NCBI RefSeq assembly: GCF_000224145.3
Contig: NC_020175.2
Coordinates: 2,703,278 to 2,767,277 of the forward strand
Direction: 5' to 3'
DNA from: Ciona intestinalis
Taxonomy: Eukaryota; Chordata; Ascidiacea; Phlebobranchia; Cionidae
Length of the DNA stretch: 64,000 nucleotides
Made by a program: the position numbers and the translations under genes. This document shows positions 33,368-47,100 of the stretch, one piece after another (position 1 is the first letter of the stretch; every line of letters starts with the position of its first letter). The notes under the pieces are model-generated. The model saw nothing but the letters and a program-made list of their open reading frames with translations. It made no database searches and was not told where the DNA came from.

Positions 33368-34239
33368 CGAAGCATAAATCCAATTTTCCGTACGCCACGC
33401 GTTCATTGATCGGTCCCTGGCCGTCAGATCGATGAAGCTGTTTCGTTGGACGGTTACTGAACGTAAAATCTTCCGAGTAGCCTTTGCAACGAAACTAAAC
33501 TCTGTTTATTGTTTCTTGGATTCATAGGTCATCAGTCGTATTGTAAAGCTTACTTATTCTCTAGGAAACTGCACATTTTACTACTTTGCAAGCGTACAGC
33601 GGCTTTACTAGCCATATAAAGCAGTCGGTGGAACATTGGATTTTTTTACTTGTTTAGCCAACTTAAATATGATATCGTAGTTCTTATAATGTTCACCAGG
33701 CAGTTACGAATGTGCATATAGTTGCAACAATATGGTAATAAATCACGTTATAAACATCATGCAACAATAGCCTGGTTATGTAAGCCGGTTTTACGCGAGT
33801 AAGTGTTAGTTTAGTTTGCTAGATTCGCCAATAGAGACCCCTTTACCAGCTTATTGATTTTTCTACTGCAATTACCCCTTTGTCGTATGATTTTCGGCAT
33901 GGGCAAAAGTCGTCAATATGCCCAAGGGAATTCGCCTTTAGTTGGCTAGGAAATCTCAACAGAATACGCGTTACGTTTCCGGCTTACACTCGGATTAATG
34001 GAACAGTTTGCGATCGCTTGGGTTCATTTTTCAGTGCATGCAACGCTTGCAAACGATGTAAGAGCAGACTGCAGTGTGCCACAGTTTAATAGCGCATATA
34101 TAAAAATATAGCTGTTTCAGCAAGACAAATGAAAGATCTTCGTTTATTTTAGGAATAAACAGTTATTGGATATTTATGCTACAGTAAAACTTAGAAAAAA
34201 GGTTGAATTATTTTCTGTTTTGAGCTATACGCAAAAGCT

Positions 34240-35166
34240 ATGGTAGGGTCCACGATTGGCAGGATCGTGAAACGAAGTAGTACGGAAGATATTTTTGATC
34301 AAGTTCATGTCAAGCGTCCAAAATTACCAAGGTAAATGCTATGCGTAAGTATATCCTATATTATAGGACAACATACATGAAGTTTAAACGTGAGTGATAA
34401 AACATTTAACCTAACGCGGTACTGTTGTTGGAGGGAACGAATTAATTACTAGTTTCCGACAAGCAAGGAAATCCCGTCCATACCATTTGTAATCAAAAGT
34501 TACCTCGTCGTGCGCGTGGGTCATTTTTCATAACTCTTATACTCTCGTTTTCTCTCTTTGCAGTCACGGTTTTCGGGACATGGAGCAATCTGGTACGCTG
34601 CCAGGCGGCCATTCATACGACTCACAACAAAACTCATTAAGTTGTAAAAGCGACGCTGAATGGCTTGCCGATGAACTGTTCTATCGGACCCCTGGTACCG
34701 AACAAGCAATGTGCGACGACTGGGATACGACCAGCTACTTTACCGACGACGAGGAATACGATTTATCGAACGACTTACCCGTACGGATTACTTCGCCTGG
34801 CTCGACTTCGTCTAACCAGGAATCGGAAGGTTACGGAAGCGATACGTCCGACGTAGTCGACATTTTGAAAAATGAAACCGCCAAGCCAACCGTAAAAGCG
34901 GCCATTACTCAAACTGTACAAGAAGTGACAGCTGCTCCCGGGAAATTAAAAGCAAAATTGGAAACCGGGCCGATTCGTATCAGCACCACCAAGAAACTTG
35001 TACCAGTAACGGGCAAAGTGGCGTGCGTAAACGCGCGGTCGATACCAAAGACGGCAAAAATTTACCAACTACCTCAATCGTGTGTAAAGCTGAAAAAAGA
35101 ACCCACGAGAGTAGAGACCAAATCCCGCAGAACTGTAGTTCTTCGCATAATAAAGTCATCACACGG
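34240..35166 (+). CDS. MITF: Upstream MITF exons 1-2, novel N-terminal extension
   Basis: 34240-34331 (phase 2 out) and 34564-35166 (phase 1 in, GTAAGT donor) give about 231 residues ending in KSSH and splice in phase to 38034. The long exon is rich in Asp, Glu, Ser and Thr ([29 protein letters not shown]), with a basic C-terminal part. It is not like any vertebrate MITF N-terminus I recall. The join is inferred from phase and strand; a separate gene is possible but no stop or partner was found. Confidence 0.6.
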
Positions 35167-38100
35167 GTAAGTGCGTTTTGCGACTGAGGTTAACAGTGTA
35201 CCGCGGCAAAATTGTGTAACTACACAAACATATATAGGTCATTACATATAGTACTATGGAGTAAGAAGGGCTATACTGTAAGCACCTAAATAATTTTGAA
35301 ATAGGGTATCATACATATTTAGTATTGTGGGCCCATGTGGGGTAAGATGGGATACGTTGGTACTTAAATCCTATATTTCCTGATCGTGTTTTAAACAATT
35401 AACAACGATAATTCAGAGGCGCAGGGCTGTATAATAATATAATTATGTTAATATTCTTTGTTTACCAACAAATGAGACGGGAAAGTGAATAAAAACATCT
35501 AAACATGTCCCACATTACCCCACCCTACTATATATCGCAATGTTTCAGGTACGGTAGATAAAATTTGTAGGCGGTACTCAATGGGTTAGGTTTCAGTCAA
35601 AGTTATTAAACAAACCGTTGGTTCAATTAGATTTAAGTTTTTCGTTTTACCTTGGTTCTCGCCGGTGAGACACCACGCAATTTCACGCATTTCAGTGCGG
35701 TGGGAAACGTACAGCAAATTTTCCGAGCGAAAAACGCACCGTACTCGCTAGCGGTGCTAAAGAACAGTATATAAGCAAGTGTGGCCAAGCTGGTTTCGTG
35801 ACGTGTGTTTGTGTAGGGAAAGAAGGCTCGCTAGCTTTAGTTAAAGCTGCTGTTTTGTTGCCAGTCTGGCTTAGTGTTTCATAAAAGTCAGCTGTTATGA
35901 GTGAACGTAAATCAAAAGGTCGCATTCGAAATGTGACAATCAAGTATTGACTTACACAATTTTCACTTCAGTATAAAAGACTGCAGTGTAGGTTAGTACG
36001 TAAACAAAAAGTTAAATATTAGTTAGCGTTTTAGCCCAACCCCTAAAGGCGAATCAATAGACCCCTATAGCCACGTATTCGGTTAGTTTAACGTAATTGT
36101 GTAGAGTTGCGGACTTAATCTATTGGGAAACTTATACACTTTGTTATAGGGAAACTTTAGTCTGTTTTATTAGTATAACTAGCTCAGTAAAGTACCAAAT
36201 AACACGCAATACTTTAACTAAAATATGCTACATATCTTTGCAACGAACATATGTTGCTGTAAAGTCTGCTTATTGTGCAAAACTAGCTTTATTCAGAACT
36301 CTGCAGCTTTTATAAATACATTGCAAGATAGAAAACTGCAGGTGTATTAATATTTAAATATCTGATTTTTCTTTTTTATTTAAGTTAAGAAGCTGGTTAA
36401 GTGTTAATACTAGGAGCTGAACTGGTGTAGTGTTTTGCTGGTTAGAACTTGAACACTTTTAAAAGACCTCAGTTTCTATCTCACTTGTTTTGCATCTGTT
36501 GTGTTCACTTCTCAGAAAAGGTTTATATATTTTTTTAAATCATTGAATTGCTATTTTGCCTATACATACTATGTGTTCATGAATACATACTATGTGTTCA
36601 TGAATAATTATTGTGATAAACATGCAACAGTTTTAAAACGTAATATGGACCTCTTTTTAAATAAAATCTATATACTAGTACATAAGTATGCTTACCTACA
36701 TAATATATATATAAGTATGCTTACCTACATAACATAATATATATATACATAAGTATGCTTACCTACATAACATATAGTACATAGTAGATACATTCCTCAC
36801 AGTAAGTAAATGCACCTGGGATGGCATTCACGGCTAACTACTAAACTAGTCGCTGTCTAAATTCGATTTTGGTTTTATAGTCGCTGACTAAAATTTTCGG
36901 TAGATTTTTATCTAATGCCGCTACCGACTAGTTTAGTCGGTAGCCAAAAATATGATGATGGTGCACAGGTTATGCATCTAGCATTGGTATGCCCATATAA
37001 CTCTATATGCAACACAATAGTAGAAATCCTTTGGTAACGATACATTATGCCTATACAAAAGTACCACTGAAGAATATTACATGAATACATGGCCCATGAT
37101 ATCAAAACTAAATCTATATAGTTTTGCAGAGTTGACTTTTCAGTCTGTTTTTTTTTCAGTCTGTTTATTTACTGAAGATTTTCAGTCTGTTTATATTTGT
37201 TCATTTTAAGGAACAACTTGCTGTAAGCTGCAATACCCTTACCAACTTGACCTTAAAACGAAAAAAATAAACTAAATGTACAATGACACAATAACTTTTA
37301 TTTGTCTTTTCGATTACAATAGCAAAGATTTAGAAATTTTTTAAAGAAAGGTCAGGATAAAGCGACAAAACAACAGTTGTTAAAACACGTTGTTGTTAAA
37401 AACAACATTTAATTGGAAAAATTTAAGCGTAATTGCTACACCTAGCAGACAAATGATGTAACTGTTACTTAACAACTTAGAAGTAACTATGTAATACAGT
37501 GTAACACCAGGGGTCCCATGAGTCTAGTATACAAATGCTTGGTAGGCACTATAGAGTCACTAGAAAGTGTTTTGTATCATTCGGCAAACTGACTTATGTA
37601 TACACTAATGTTTAAAAAGGGAATATCAAAGTGATATCTCTTCAAATAGTGCTTAAGCATATTTTGTACTTGCTTTTCAATGCTTAGAGGCAGGAAAATG
37701 TGGTTGGTTAGTCAACATTGAAATACAAATAGATCAATGGTTTATTGGTTTAGGCTATCCTAATGTCTAACCATATTTACATAAACCCTATTTTTTTACT
37801 GGTATATAATTGGGATTTGAAAAATGCACTGATTTGTGTAACACCAATTGAAACAGTTGCCCACCATTACAAAGATAAGGATTTTGTTAACAGCAAAAAA
37901 AGTTTCAAGAGTTCAAAAGCCACTTATAAAACTGCTAGCTTTTTAACAGTGCAGAGATGATAGCTTATGTTTGTATAACCTTTTCAGGGTTTAAAACTGT
38001 AACAAAATTTAAATTTACCTATTTTTTTCACAGAAAACAAAGTGAAAAAATGGGTAGTCGCGCTAACATGAAGATGCAGTTACAAAGGGACAAGGTAATA

Positions 38101-41100
38101 TTACTTTTTATTAATTTAGCATTTGGTATAGGCTACCTAGCTACATGTAATGTTTATTAGTTTATTAGTTTATACTTTAGCTTACATACATGATTATACA
38201 TCCCTTTAAATTCACCCGAAAAGTTTATAGCAGAGTCTGTAATTTCCACAGTAACATAAGAGTCATGACAAACGCCACCAACCTATTCTATTTATGTTTC
38301 TTATGTGGCAAACTAGTATAGGATCTTGGCATGGTCATTTCACAGACTTTACGTTTTGTGACACTGACACCCACTTATATCAAGTCATATATGACACAGA
38401 TAGGCAGTAGGCCACTGGTTTAGAAGTTCGATCTGTCAATTTTTGCACCTATCTTTTTGCAAGAACAAAAGTGTTTGTATTAATATTATGTAGGCCTGTA
38501 TACAACACATAATATTCATTATTATTATATTGTACCTTGTGTCTTGCTTTTTTGTCTCCATTTATGGTAGAGTGGGGAAAGACGGGACACCTTTTGCACA
38601 TAATATCCAAATATCCTGATCTTTTAAACAATGAACAACTGTTTATGGGAGTTGTGAGGATATGGTTTTAAAATTATTTGAATTTTCTTTGTTTTCCACC
38701 GAATGGAACGATAAAATAGAATAAAAATGTGTTTTATCTTCCCCCACCCTACTATATCTAATAATAAATAGCCTAACAATTTAAATATAACGAAACGTTT
38801 AAACTACTAGGCCCTTATGGAAGAGAAGAGATTAAGACAAGCTTCACAAAATGCAGCTCAAGCCTCAAAAAGTTCTTCATCTTCAACTATTAACATGCCA
38901 GTTGTAACTCTAACTTCTCCCCCCCAACTACCTGTACAAGTGCTTAAGGTAATTATTTGTCATAGTTTCAATTCTTCAAAGATTTCTCTGTTATATTTTT
39001 CTGGATTTTTTTTTATGTTTGAATTAGTACTACAAACGATTTATTAATTTTTCTCTGTTTAATTTTTTTAGAATATTTATGCTTGAATTAGTTCAAATAA
39101 TTTATGATTTTCGATGAAGTAGGTTAAATACTATTTTATTACATTTTATGCCTTTTTTATTTTTGAATACAGTTAGCATTGTTTGTGCAACACATAAAAG
39201 CTAAAACGAAACTCTTTGTCTCTATATGTGTTGTTTTAGGGCTCAAATGTGCCAGCATTTAGCTAAAGTGTTATAAATAATAAACTACTTGCCTTTTAAT
39301 AGGCTACTCTGTTTTTCTACACGTTCTACTGTTCTAGTAACTACATTGCATTTGCATACAAAAGAATGCTTGTGCAAAAAAATTTAAACGTACATAGTTT
39401 TATTATACTATTATAAAATACATATTGCATACAAAAAATGCTTGTGCCAAAAAATAAAACATAATATACATAGCTTTAATCTTTATTATACATTACATAT
39501 TGCAATATTGCATACAAANNNNNNNNNNNNNNNNNNNNNNNNNNNNNNNNNNNNNNNNNNNNNNNNNNGCTTCAACCCAGTGGCCACTAATGGGTTGTCC
39601 AAATTATCAGCCATACATAAAAAAAACGAAAAAATCCAAAAAAAATAATCACCCACAAAGTAACATACATGGTAACTCGTAAGCTGGCATGAGGTGTTAA
39701 ACCCGTGTGATAACGACTGTCGTTTTTCGGCCACGCGAGGATAAAGTAAGTAACATTCATTCATACATTACATATTGCAATAATGCATACAAAAAAAAGT
39801 TTGTGCAAAAAATTAAAAACATTCATAGTTATACTACACCATTCTTCAAAGAGTCATGTTATACTATTCTTCAAAGCTATTGTTATGTATAAAGCAATAA
39901 ATTCATTCAAAATTGCTTCCTTGTCCAATTTGGTGCTGCATACTGCCGGCACACTGTTTTGGAAAATCCCATCGATTAAAATAAGTTTTCCGCTGGTTGA
40001 CTGGCTGTAACAGTCACGCTGATTAGCCTACCATAGCTTTATGCTACTTTAAGGGAATTTGCACCTTTTAAAAATAGGTTTATTAATAAATCTAAAATGA
40101 TTTCAGTGCAAAAAAATATTTTTTTTGCTCAAAGAGCTGTTTTAGATTTATGGATTCATGTAACAGTAATGCAAAAAATATTAAATATTAATACTGCTAT
40201 ATACATTGGGTAGTTTAGGTTTAAGTTTAGTCCCTGCAAATTTTTAAATGAAATACGCATTCACCAATTATTTTCCTTTGTTTCGGTTCAATATGTGGTT
40301 GTCTGTAACCGAAGTTTGCTCATCAGACATGCATGCCTTGCATTAAGAAAACATGCCACAAGCTTTCTCTGTCCCACCAGGCCTACTTAGCAGTGTTTCC
40401 TACACTTTTCACTTCAAATTGCAGTGTTTCCTACACTTTTCACTACAAATTGCAGTGTTTCCTACATTTTTTCGACAAATCATAATCATTCTAAATTATA
40501 TAACCATAACCAAAAAACATGGGCAAAACATTTTTTAAAAACACCCATGTATTAATTAAATAAAACACCAACTCAATATAAAAAAATCAAACCGGGATGA
40601 GCAGTTGGCGTCCCAATTAACTTTTATCTTTTATTAAAAAGCCAATAAATTGGCAGAAATCCGCAAATTATTAAAATGAAAAAATTAGTAAAAATTATTC
40701 CCCTAAATAATTTTTGATTTTTTGCCATTGAAGTCAAATTGTATAATAATAATTTATATATATAAATATATATATACATATATAATAATATATAAATTAA
40801 TATAATACTTCAAAATTAGACTATTTCTTATTTTTCATCACTGTATTCTTGCTTAAAACCAGCAACACTGGAGCGAGCACGAAGTATGTTTATCTACTCA
40901 TCAATATTTCAGATGGAGGTTTGAAACGGTTTCCTTTAACGATGAATTTATAAAAGATCGTTTTTTTTTTTCGCTGCAGAGTAGTGCAGACTGCAAGAGT
41001 GCAATGCATAGGAATTAAAACAATAACAAAACAAAACACAATCAGTCAAAAAACTTCTCTTGTCTTAACACAGGGCTTTTAAGCGTTTTCGGTGCACAAC

Positions 41101-44100
41101 CCTAATAATAAAATTGAACCTCATCTCATTGGTTTGAAATATGTTTACTGATTAATGTGGTGCAAAAAACTCCAGAATAGGCCTGCATACCCTGGAACCT
41201 TGACACTAAAAAGTTATGTTGTAATCCGGTGGTTCAGCAGCTTTTTAGCTTACGGCCGATAAAATTTCGATCTAATTTGCAAATCTACATTTCACATAGC
41301 TTATTATCTTTTGGGATTTTGAAACTTCTTGAGTAGCGATCCAACCAAATAAAAATGGCCCACTTGGGTTGTAGTTGTAATATAGGGATTAAAAGGCATT
41401 CTTAATGCAACTTTAAAAATGTATTTAAAATCTAAGCATGTAAAATCGTTTCATACCTTTTCTGTAGTTAAAACTCACTACACATTGGGTAAAATAAGTT
41501 TATAAAACCTTAATTATGCATTGAACTATAGCAAAAGTCTCATTTGTAAAATAAATCTATTCATTTTTTAAAACTAATCAACAGGCTATAGGTTAAACTC
41601 ATATGGAAGTATTTGTGTGTAAAGATATTTTTTAACTTTTGTTTTTGTTGGAGTAAGCAGAGGTTAGAGTATTTTATGAGTGTATAACTAAACTCCCTTT
41701 TGCACATTATTAAAAGTTCAAACCAGGCTGCTTTGACTTGAATCTATTTTCACTTTTAATTCAAAAATTCAAGCTAGGTACAAATTTACATTTAAGCACA
41801 CTAGACTAAAAATATATATTACAAAAATATAGGCCTATATTATATATGTTACTTAATATACATACTTGTAGGTTGAAACCCTTGCTATAATAAGAAATAT
41901 ATGAACATTGATTGCAACTTATTTATGCTATGCTGCAGGCAACTATATATGTATTTTGAGTTGTGTTTTACACGACTCCCAAGTCTTGGTTTGTGGACCA
42001 TTGTGGATAAAACATATATTAAAATGAATTAGTGTAAAAGTGTAAATGTAAGAACTTTCAATTCTAACGTACCAACTTATGGTACAAACTATTTTACAAT
42101 ACGCAGTCATACCTTTAAGTTTAAACCAATATGTGACGATATATATATATATATATATGTATAGTAGGGTGGGGGAGGACGGGATACCATTAGCACATAA
42201 CATCCAAATATCCTGATCGTGTTTTAAACAATTACCAACAGTCTGTGGAAGTCGTGAGAATACGGTTTTATAATTCTTTATTTTTTTTGTTTACTACCAA
42301 ATGGGACGAGAAAATAGAATGAAAATGTGTCTCATCTTCCCCCACCCTACTATAGATCTTTGAAAATGCATTTAAATAAACGGGCCAACAATCTGCATCT
42401 ACTTTGCATCTTTTCTTCCATACGGTAAACCAACCATCTGCCGGTTTAATATGATAGTTGCATTACCATTTGAATTCGTTCTTTCCCAACAATAATGATA
42501 AAAATAATAACTTGTATTTGTCTCTAAAACATCCAAGTGGAAGAAACTTGCTAAAACTAACTGCTAAAACACGCTAACAGTTAAAAACATATTTACATTT
42601 AATTGGAAGAAACTTACATAGCAACTTAACACTGTAGTTCATGTATTTGACTTCCCTCTAAATCCTGTTAAGTCGATCTGATCCAACGCTAATAACACTA
42701 TAGGCCGCAATTCCGGATTAGTGTTGCTTTCAACAGACTAACTCGGCCGCACCGACGTTATTAATTCGATATTAAATGCGGATTCGAAACACGAATACTT
42801 CCTCTTCGAGTTGGGAATGCCTTTTCCCCGTACGCGTATTTAAATTTGCCCTAGAGTTCGAGTTAGTGAACACAACTTCATGACAGTATAGCAGTAATGT
42901 TCGCATTAAGTTAGCATACAGCTGATGTAGATTGCAGAGATTTTTAAGATGGCATTTAATTACAGATAACGAAAAATAATGAAATTACTGGTAGCGTCTA
43001 TATGCAGTAAAGTGCAGTCAATTATATACATAGGGTGCTTTAAAAATACAGTTTATTTAACGTTTTTTAATCTTTAGATACAAAGCATATTCGCTTAGAA
43101 AACTGTTAACATTTTTAAGTTAATTTAAAACACGATGCGTGACTCTGCCAACCCCGTCGAGTTCTCCAAGGAAACGTACCCACCTATCCCCCTAGGCCCC
43201 ATGCAGTACATACCCCCCAGCTACCGTTTCAAACCCAGTATGGGTGATAGGCAAGCCCCCGAACACCCTAAAGTTGGCAAGCGGGCATGGCTAGATGAAT
43301 GCCAAGCGCTAACGTACAGCAGACCAGATTTAAAGAAGCCAAATATATCCACTAATTTAAACGACCCCGAAAACGACAACTCTGCGAGACTTCGGTTTAC
43401 AAAAAGTATTGTGTATGGCGCATATTATAAATGCCAGGTTGAAGAAAGAGCTGCAATGGCTTATAAACAGAAGGTAAATTGGGTGCGCTGCCAAGTCTCG
43501 TAAACTAGATATTCGCGCGTAGGAATTCGAGTTATTTTATGCGGCGTCCTGCACGATTTTTTTTTCGAGATAAATGTAAAAACAACCTTCTACTGGCTTT
43601 TACTATTATATTGGTAACAAAACGTTTTTTTACACTAATCTTTAGTTATTTATGCGGCGTCTTGCACGATTTCTCCGAGATACACATAAAACAGTTCTTC
43701 CGGCTTTTTACTATAATAATAGGAAAAAACGATTTTTACACCAATCTTAAAATCTTTAGTTTTTATTTGGCGTATTTTACGATTTTTTTGAGATACATAT
43801 AAATAACGGCCTTTTCTCGTATTTTACTATTATAACTAATCGTGAATCGTAAAAAAAATTTGACGCAAATTTTAATTATTCTGTGGGCGTCCTGCACGGT
43901 TTTTTTTTTCGATACGTGTAAAAACAACCTGTCTTTACTGGCCTATCAATACAATAATCGCAAAAAAAACATTTTTCACATCAATTTTTCCTACAGGTTG
44001 AGACTGGCCTACAGAACCCGACCCAATACCATGTTCGTGAAACACAACGTAACCAAGTTCGTGAGTACATCAGTCAGTCTCATAAAGATGGTTCCAAATA

Positions 44101-47100
44101 CATGGTCCGCCAGCTATTCAACCCTTCGCAAAGCGCTCCCACCAACGCAGGTACTTTATGCTGAATATTTAAAAAAATCTTTTTATTCACAGCGTGTTTT
44201 AACAACTATATACTCCATAACTTGTTTTAACGACTATTGTTTTGCTGTTGATTCCCTTCTCTTCGTTCTTTAAACAACATGACCTTCGCTATCATTTTAA
44301 AAGAGATGTTTTTGGACAGTCAAATAAAAATATTTTAAATTTTGTTATATTATGACTGAAACCTTTTTAGGCTACCTATCATTTCTTTACAAAATAACTG
44401 TGCGTCGCGATTGGGTACAGCCGTTTTCATTTTAATAATATTAAATACAACGTACACCGTGTCATATATTACGCAAAATGCAAGTACAATTTTCAGATAT
44501 AGTGTATGTATTTCCTTTTGGTGATAGACCAACTCTGAAATAAATTCCTGGTCTTATGACTCGCCCATGTACAATAATAGAAACAGCACCTTTATAGATA
44601 TACATAGTGGTAACAATAATAATAGTATATTTAAGAACGGATAATAATATCTTTCTACATTTATCCAGGTGACGCATTCCATGCTAACAGTACACCAGCG
44701 AGTCCTCTAGCTCGTCTCAACTTGTCCACAGACCCGGTAAGCGACTTCCAAAACCTTAGTTCAACCTATTACGTCGACTAACTATATTTTACGCCTAAAA
44801 CTCCAATTTTACTAATATTTTTGGCTATTTTTACTAAACCCCACGTTTTAAACTCTATTCTGCATATTTTTTCCTTCTACGTCTATTACCCCGAATTTTT
44901 GTAATGCAACATGCGTAACCAAATACGCAATTGCATGTGCACATTATTTTTACCCCTCCGACCACATCTACCTTTTTTCTTTTTACGTCCATTTTACCCC
45001 TAATCGTCGTAAGTAATAGAACATACGCAACTAAATACGTAATTGCATGTGCACATTATTGTTACCCCATCTGATGCTGCGTTCGCATTTCTTTACGCGC
45101 CAGTTTCTCCCGAGCCTCGGCTCTATGACTCAGCATTGAATCACAATCGCTATTATGACGTCGTACTGACTTGCGAGTGCGTTTGATTGACGTGTGCCCG
45201 CCGTTGGATAATATTCCGCGCCTGTAAAATCTACCTGCAGTACACGCTGCCTGATGCTGCACTGTTATTTAAGGAATGGCGTTTTCTCATTTTAACTAGT
45301 ATGTGTTCTAGTACATTAGATTTTATATGTTTTTATAAAGTGAGTTAAGGAAAGTGAAACTGTGGAGTTAGTTTTGCAGTCTGCAGCCCTAGAAAGATAC
45401 TTTAAGGGCAAAAAATGAGTTTTATTTTATTCAATTCTAAATTCTATATGTAATTCTATATAAGGGTAGATTCTATCTACTCTTTATGTGCATGGTTAAG
45501 GCTCTGTCGATAGACGCCAAAGGACTTGTGATTTAGGCACAAGATTTCTCATTAGCATATAATTTAGCCAGATACAGTTAAAGCAATAGTTTTATAGCTT
45601 AAAATATAATTTTATCGATTATATTTTCAGGTTGCTTCTGTATTTCCTAATTCATTTTGTATCCTTATTTTTACCGCGATCCGTGTGCCTGATTGCTTAG
45701 AATCGTGAGTCACCGCACGACTCGTTGTCATTCTAACCAAGAGAGCATTATGGCTAAAACGAATCGAACTGTGCAAAGATTATACTGCGCGTGATTGCAA
45801 TACGATTAAGTAGCTTTATATTACATTATACTTCGCCCTTATCCGTTAGTTATCTAATTCTAAGACCCATGGCATATTATTTGTATTAAATTGGGTATAG
45901 CAGTATAGCGCCTACTAAAAAATGTTTAAATTTAAAAACTCAGTTACAATTTTATAAAAAATACAGGCATTTTCAGTGTTGCCTAAATTTAAGTTCCCAA
46001 CGTAATTTCCGACGTTTTAAATCAGGATAAGAAACACTTTTCGCCTATATCTGGCCCTATACATTAATACATATAGTTCTTCTCGTGCCATGGTCACTTA
46101 AAATCCGCGATCCCTTCCCATTATTGGGCGCCCCCTTTCAAACACTACCCGGAAAATGTCCAGGAAGCCATTTGTGACGTAACAATAGCACGCAACCGCC
46201 ATTCTTTCTGGACAGTTATTGACTGCCCTTAATTACTTCTTATACGAAAACAATTTTATTTTTGGCAATAATTAGCTACCGAATGCCTACAGTAACCTAT
46301 ATAGTAGGGTGGGGAAGATGGGACATATTTTCTCGCCTTATTCCGTAGTAGACAAAGAACATTCAAAAAATTATAAAAACCGTATCCTCGCGACTTCCAT
46401 GAACCGTTGTTAGTCGATCAGGGAATTTGGACATTATATGCTAAAGTGTCCCATTTTCCCCCATAGTACTATAAAACATTTTTGGAAATTTTTAACTTCC
46501 TGATTAGAAACCAAGCACCAAATTTATGGTCAAGTTTTGAAGACGCTTTCGTGTATACTTTCACACGTATAACGTTTGTTTATTACGCGTGCGTTTAGTA
46601 TTTTCCACTTAATTACCTCAATGTTGCCACGATTCGTACTTGCTTTCCAGAACTTGCGGTTATTTGGCTTACCCCGTTAATATCCACCCAAAATTTCTCC
46701 CAAACAACTTAAAAATAAACTACTATTAAAACAATAGAAACCGCGACGTTTAGCGTTGGTGTAATTGCAAAGGGCTTGGGTGTTTAATTATAACACCACT
46801 GATCCCACACGTACGTTGCAACACCTTAACAATACCTGGGCAGCAATAAACAAGTTCCATCCGCATTACAGCATCCGGTCGTCTATGATTGCGCTGTATG
46901 GCCTTATACAACAAACGATATTAATATCTCAAAAGGATATGCACGTCCAATCATTGTAGCATTTAAACTATGTACGCGCGACGCAGTATAGTGTGGTAAT
47001 ATAAAATTGCGTGGGCAGATTATGACAGATTGACAGTCAATGTAAAAAGTTCAGTTTTGCAATCTGTTGCAACGCGTTATATAACAGTGCACAGGCAGCA

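Larger units (their letters stand above)
29760..34239. other. Spacer between divergent NUFIP1 and MITF genes
   Basis: About 4.5 kb without a recognisable gene. Contains three MITE copies, the CRE-like site at 30272 and two E-boxes near 33045 and 33358. Being between divergent genes it should hold both promoters. Confidence 0.6.
35167..38033 (+). other. MITF intron 2
   Basis: No gene seen. Holds a MITE (35335-35530), a family C repeat (37295-37450), a short tandem repeat (36681-36775) and a small inverted repeat near 36835-36948 with ACTAAACTAGTCG arms. Confidence 0.6.
38949..43134 (+). other. Long MITF intron up to the alternative first exon
   Basis: No gene recognised. Contains a tandem repeat with SINE (39345-39850), a threefold repeat (40389-40470), a TA-rich block (40745-40800), a MITE (42160-42355) and a family C repeat (42490-42615). 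The last 500 bases are GC-richer and may be a promoter. Confidence 0.55.
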
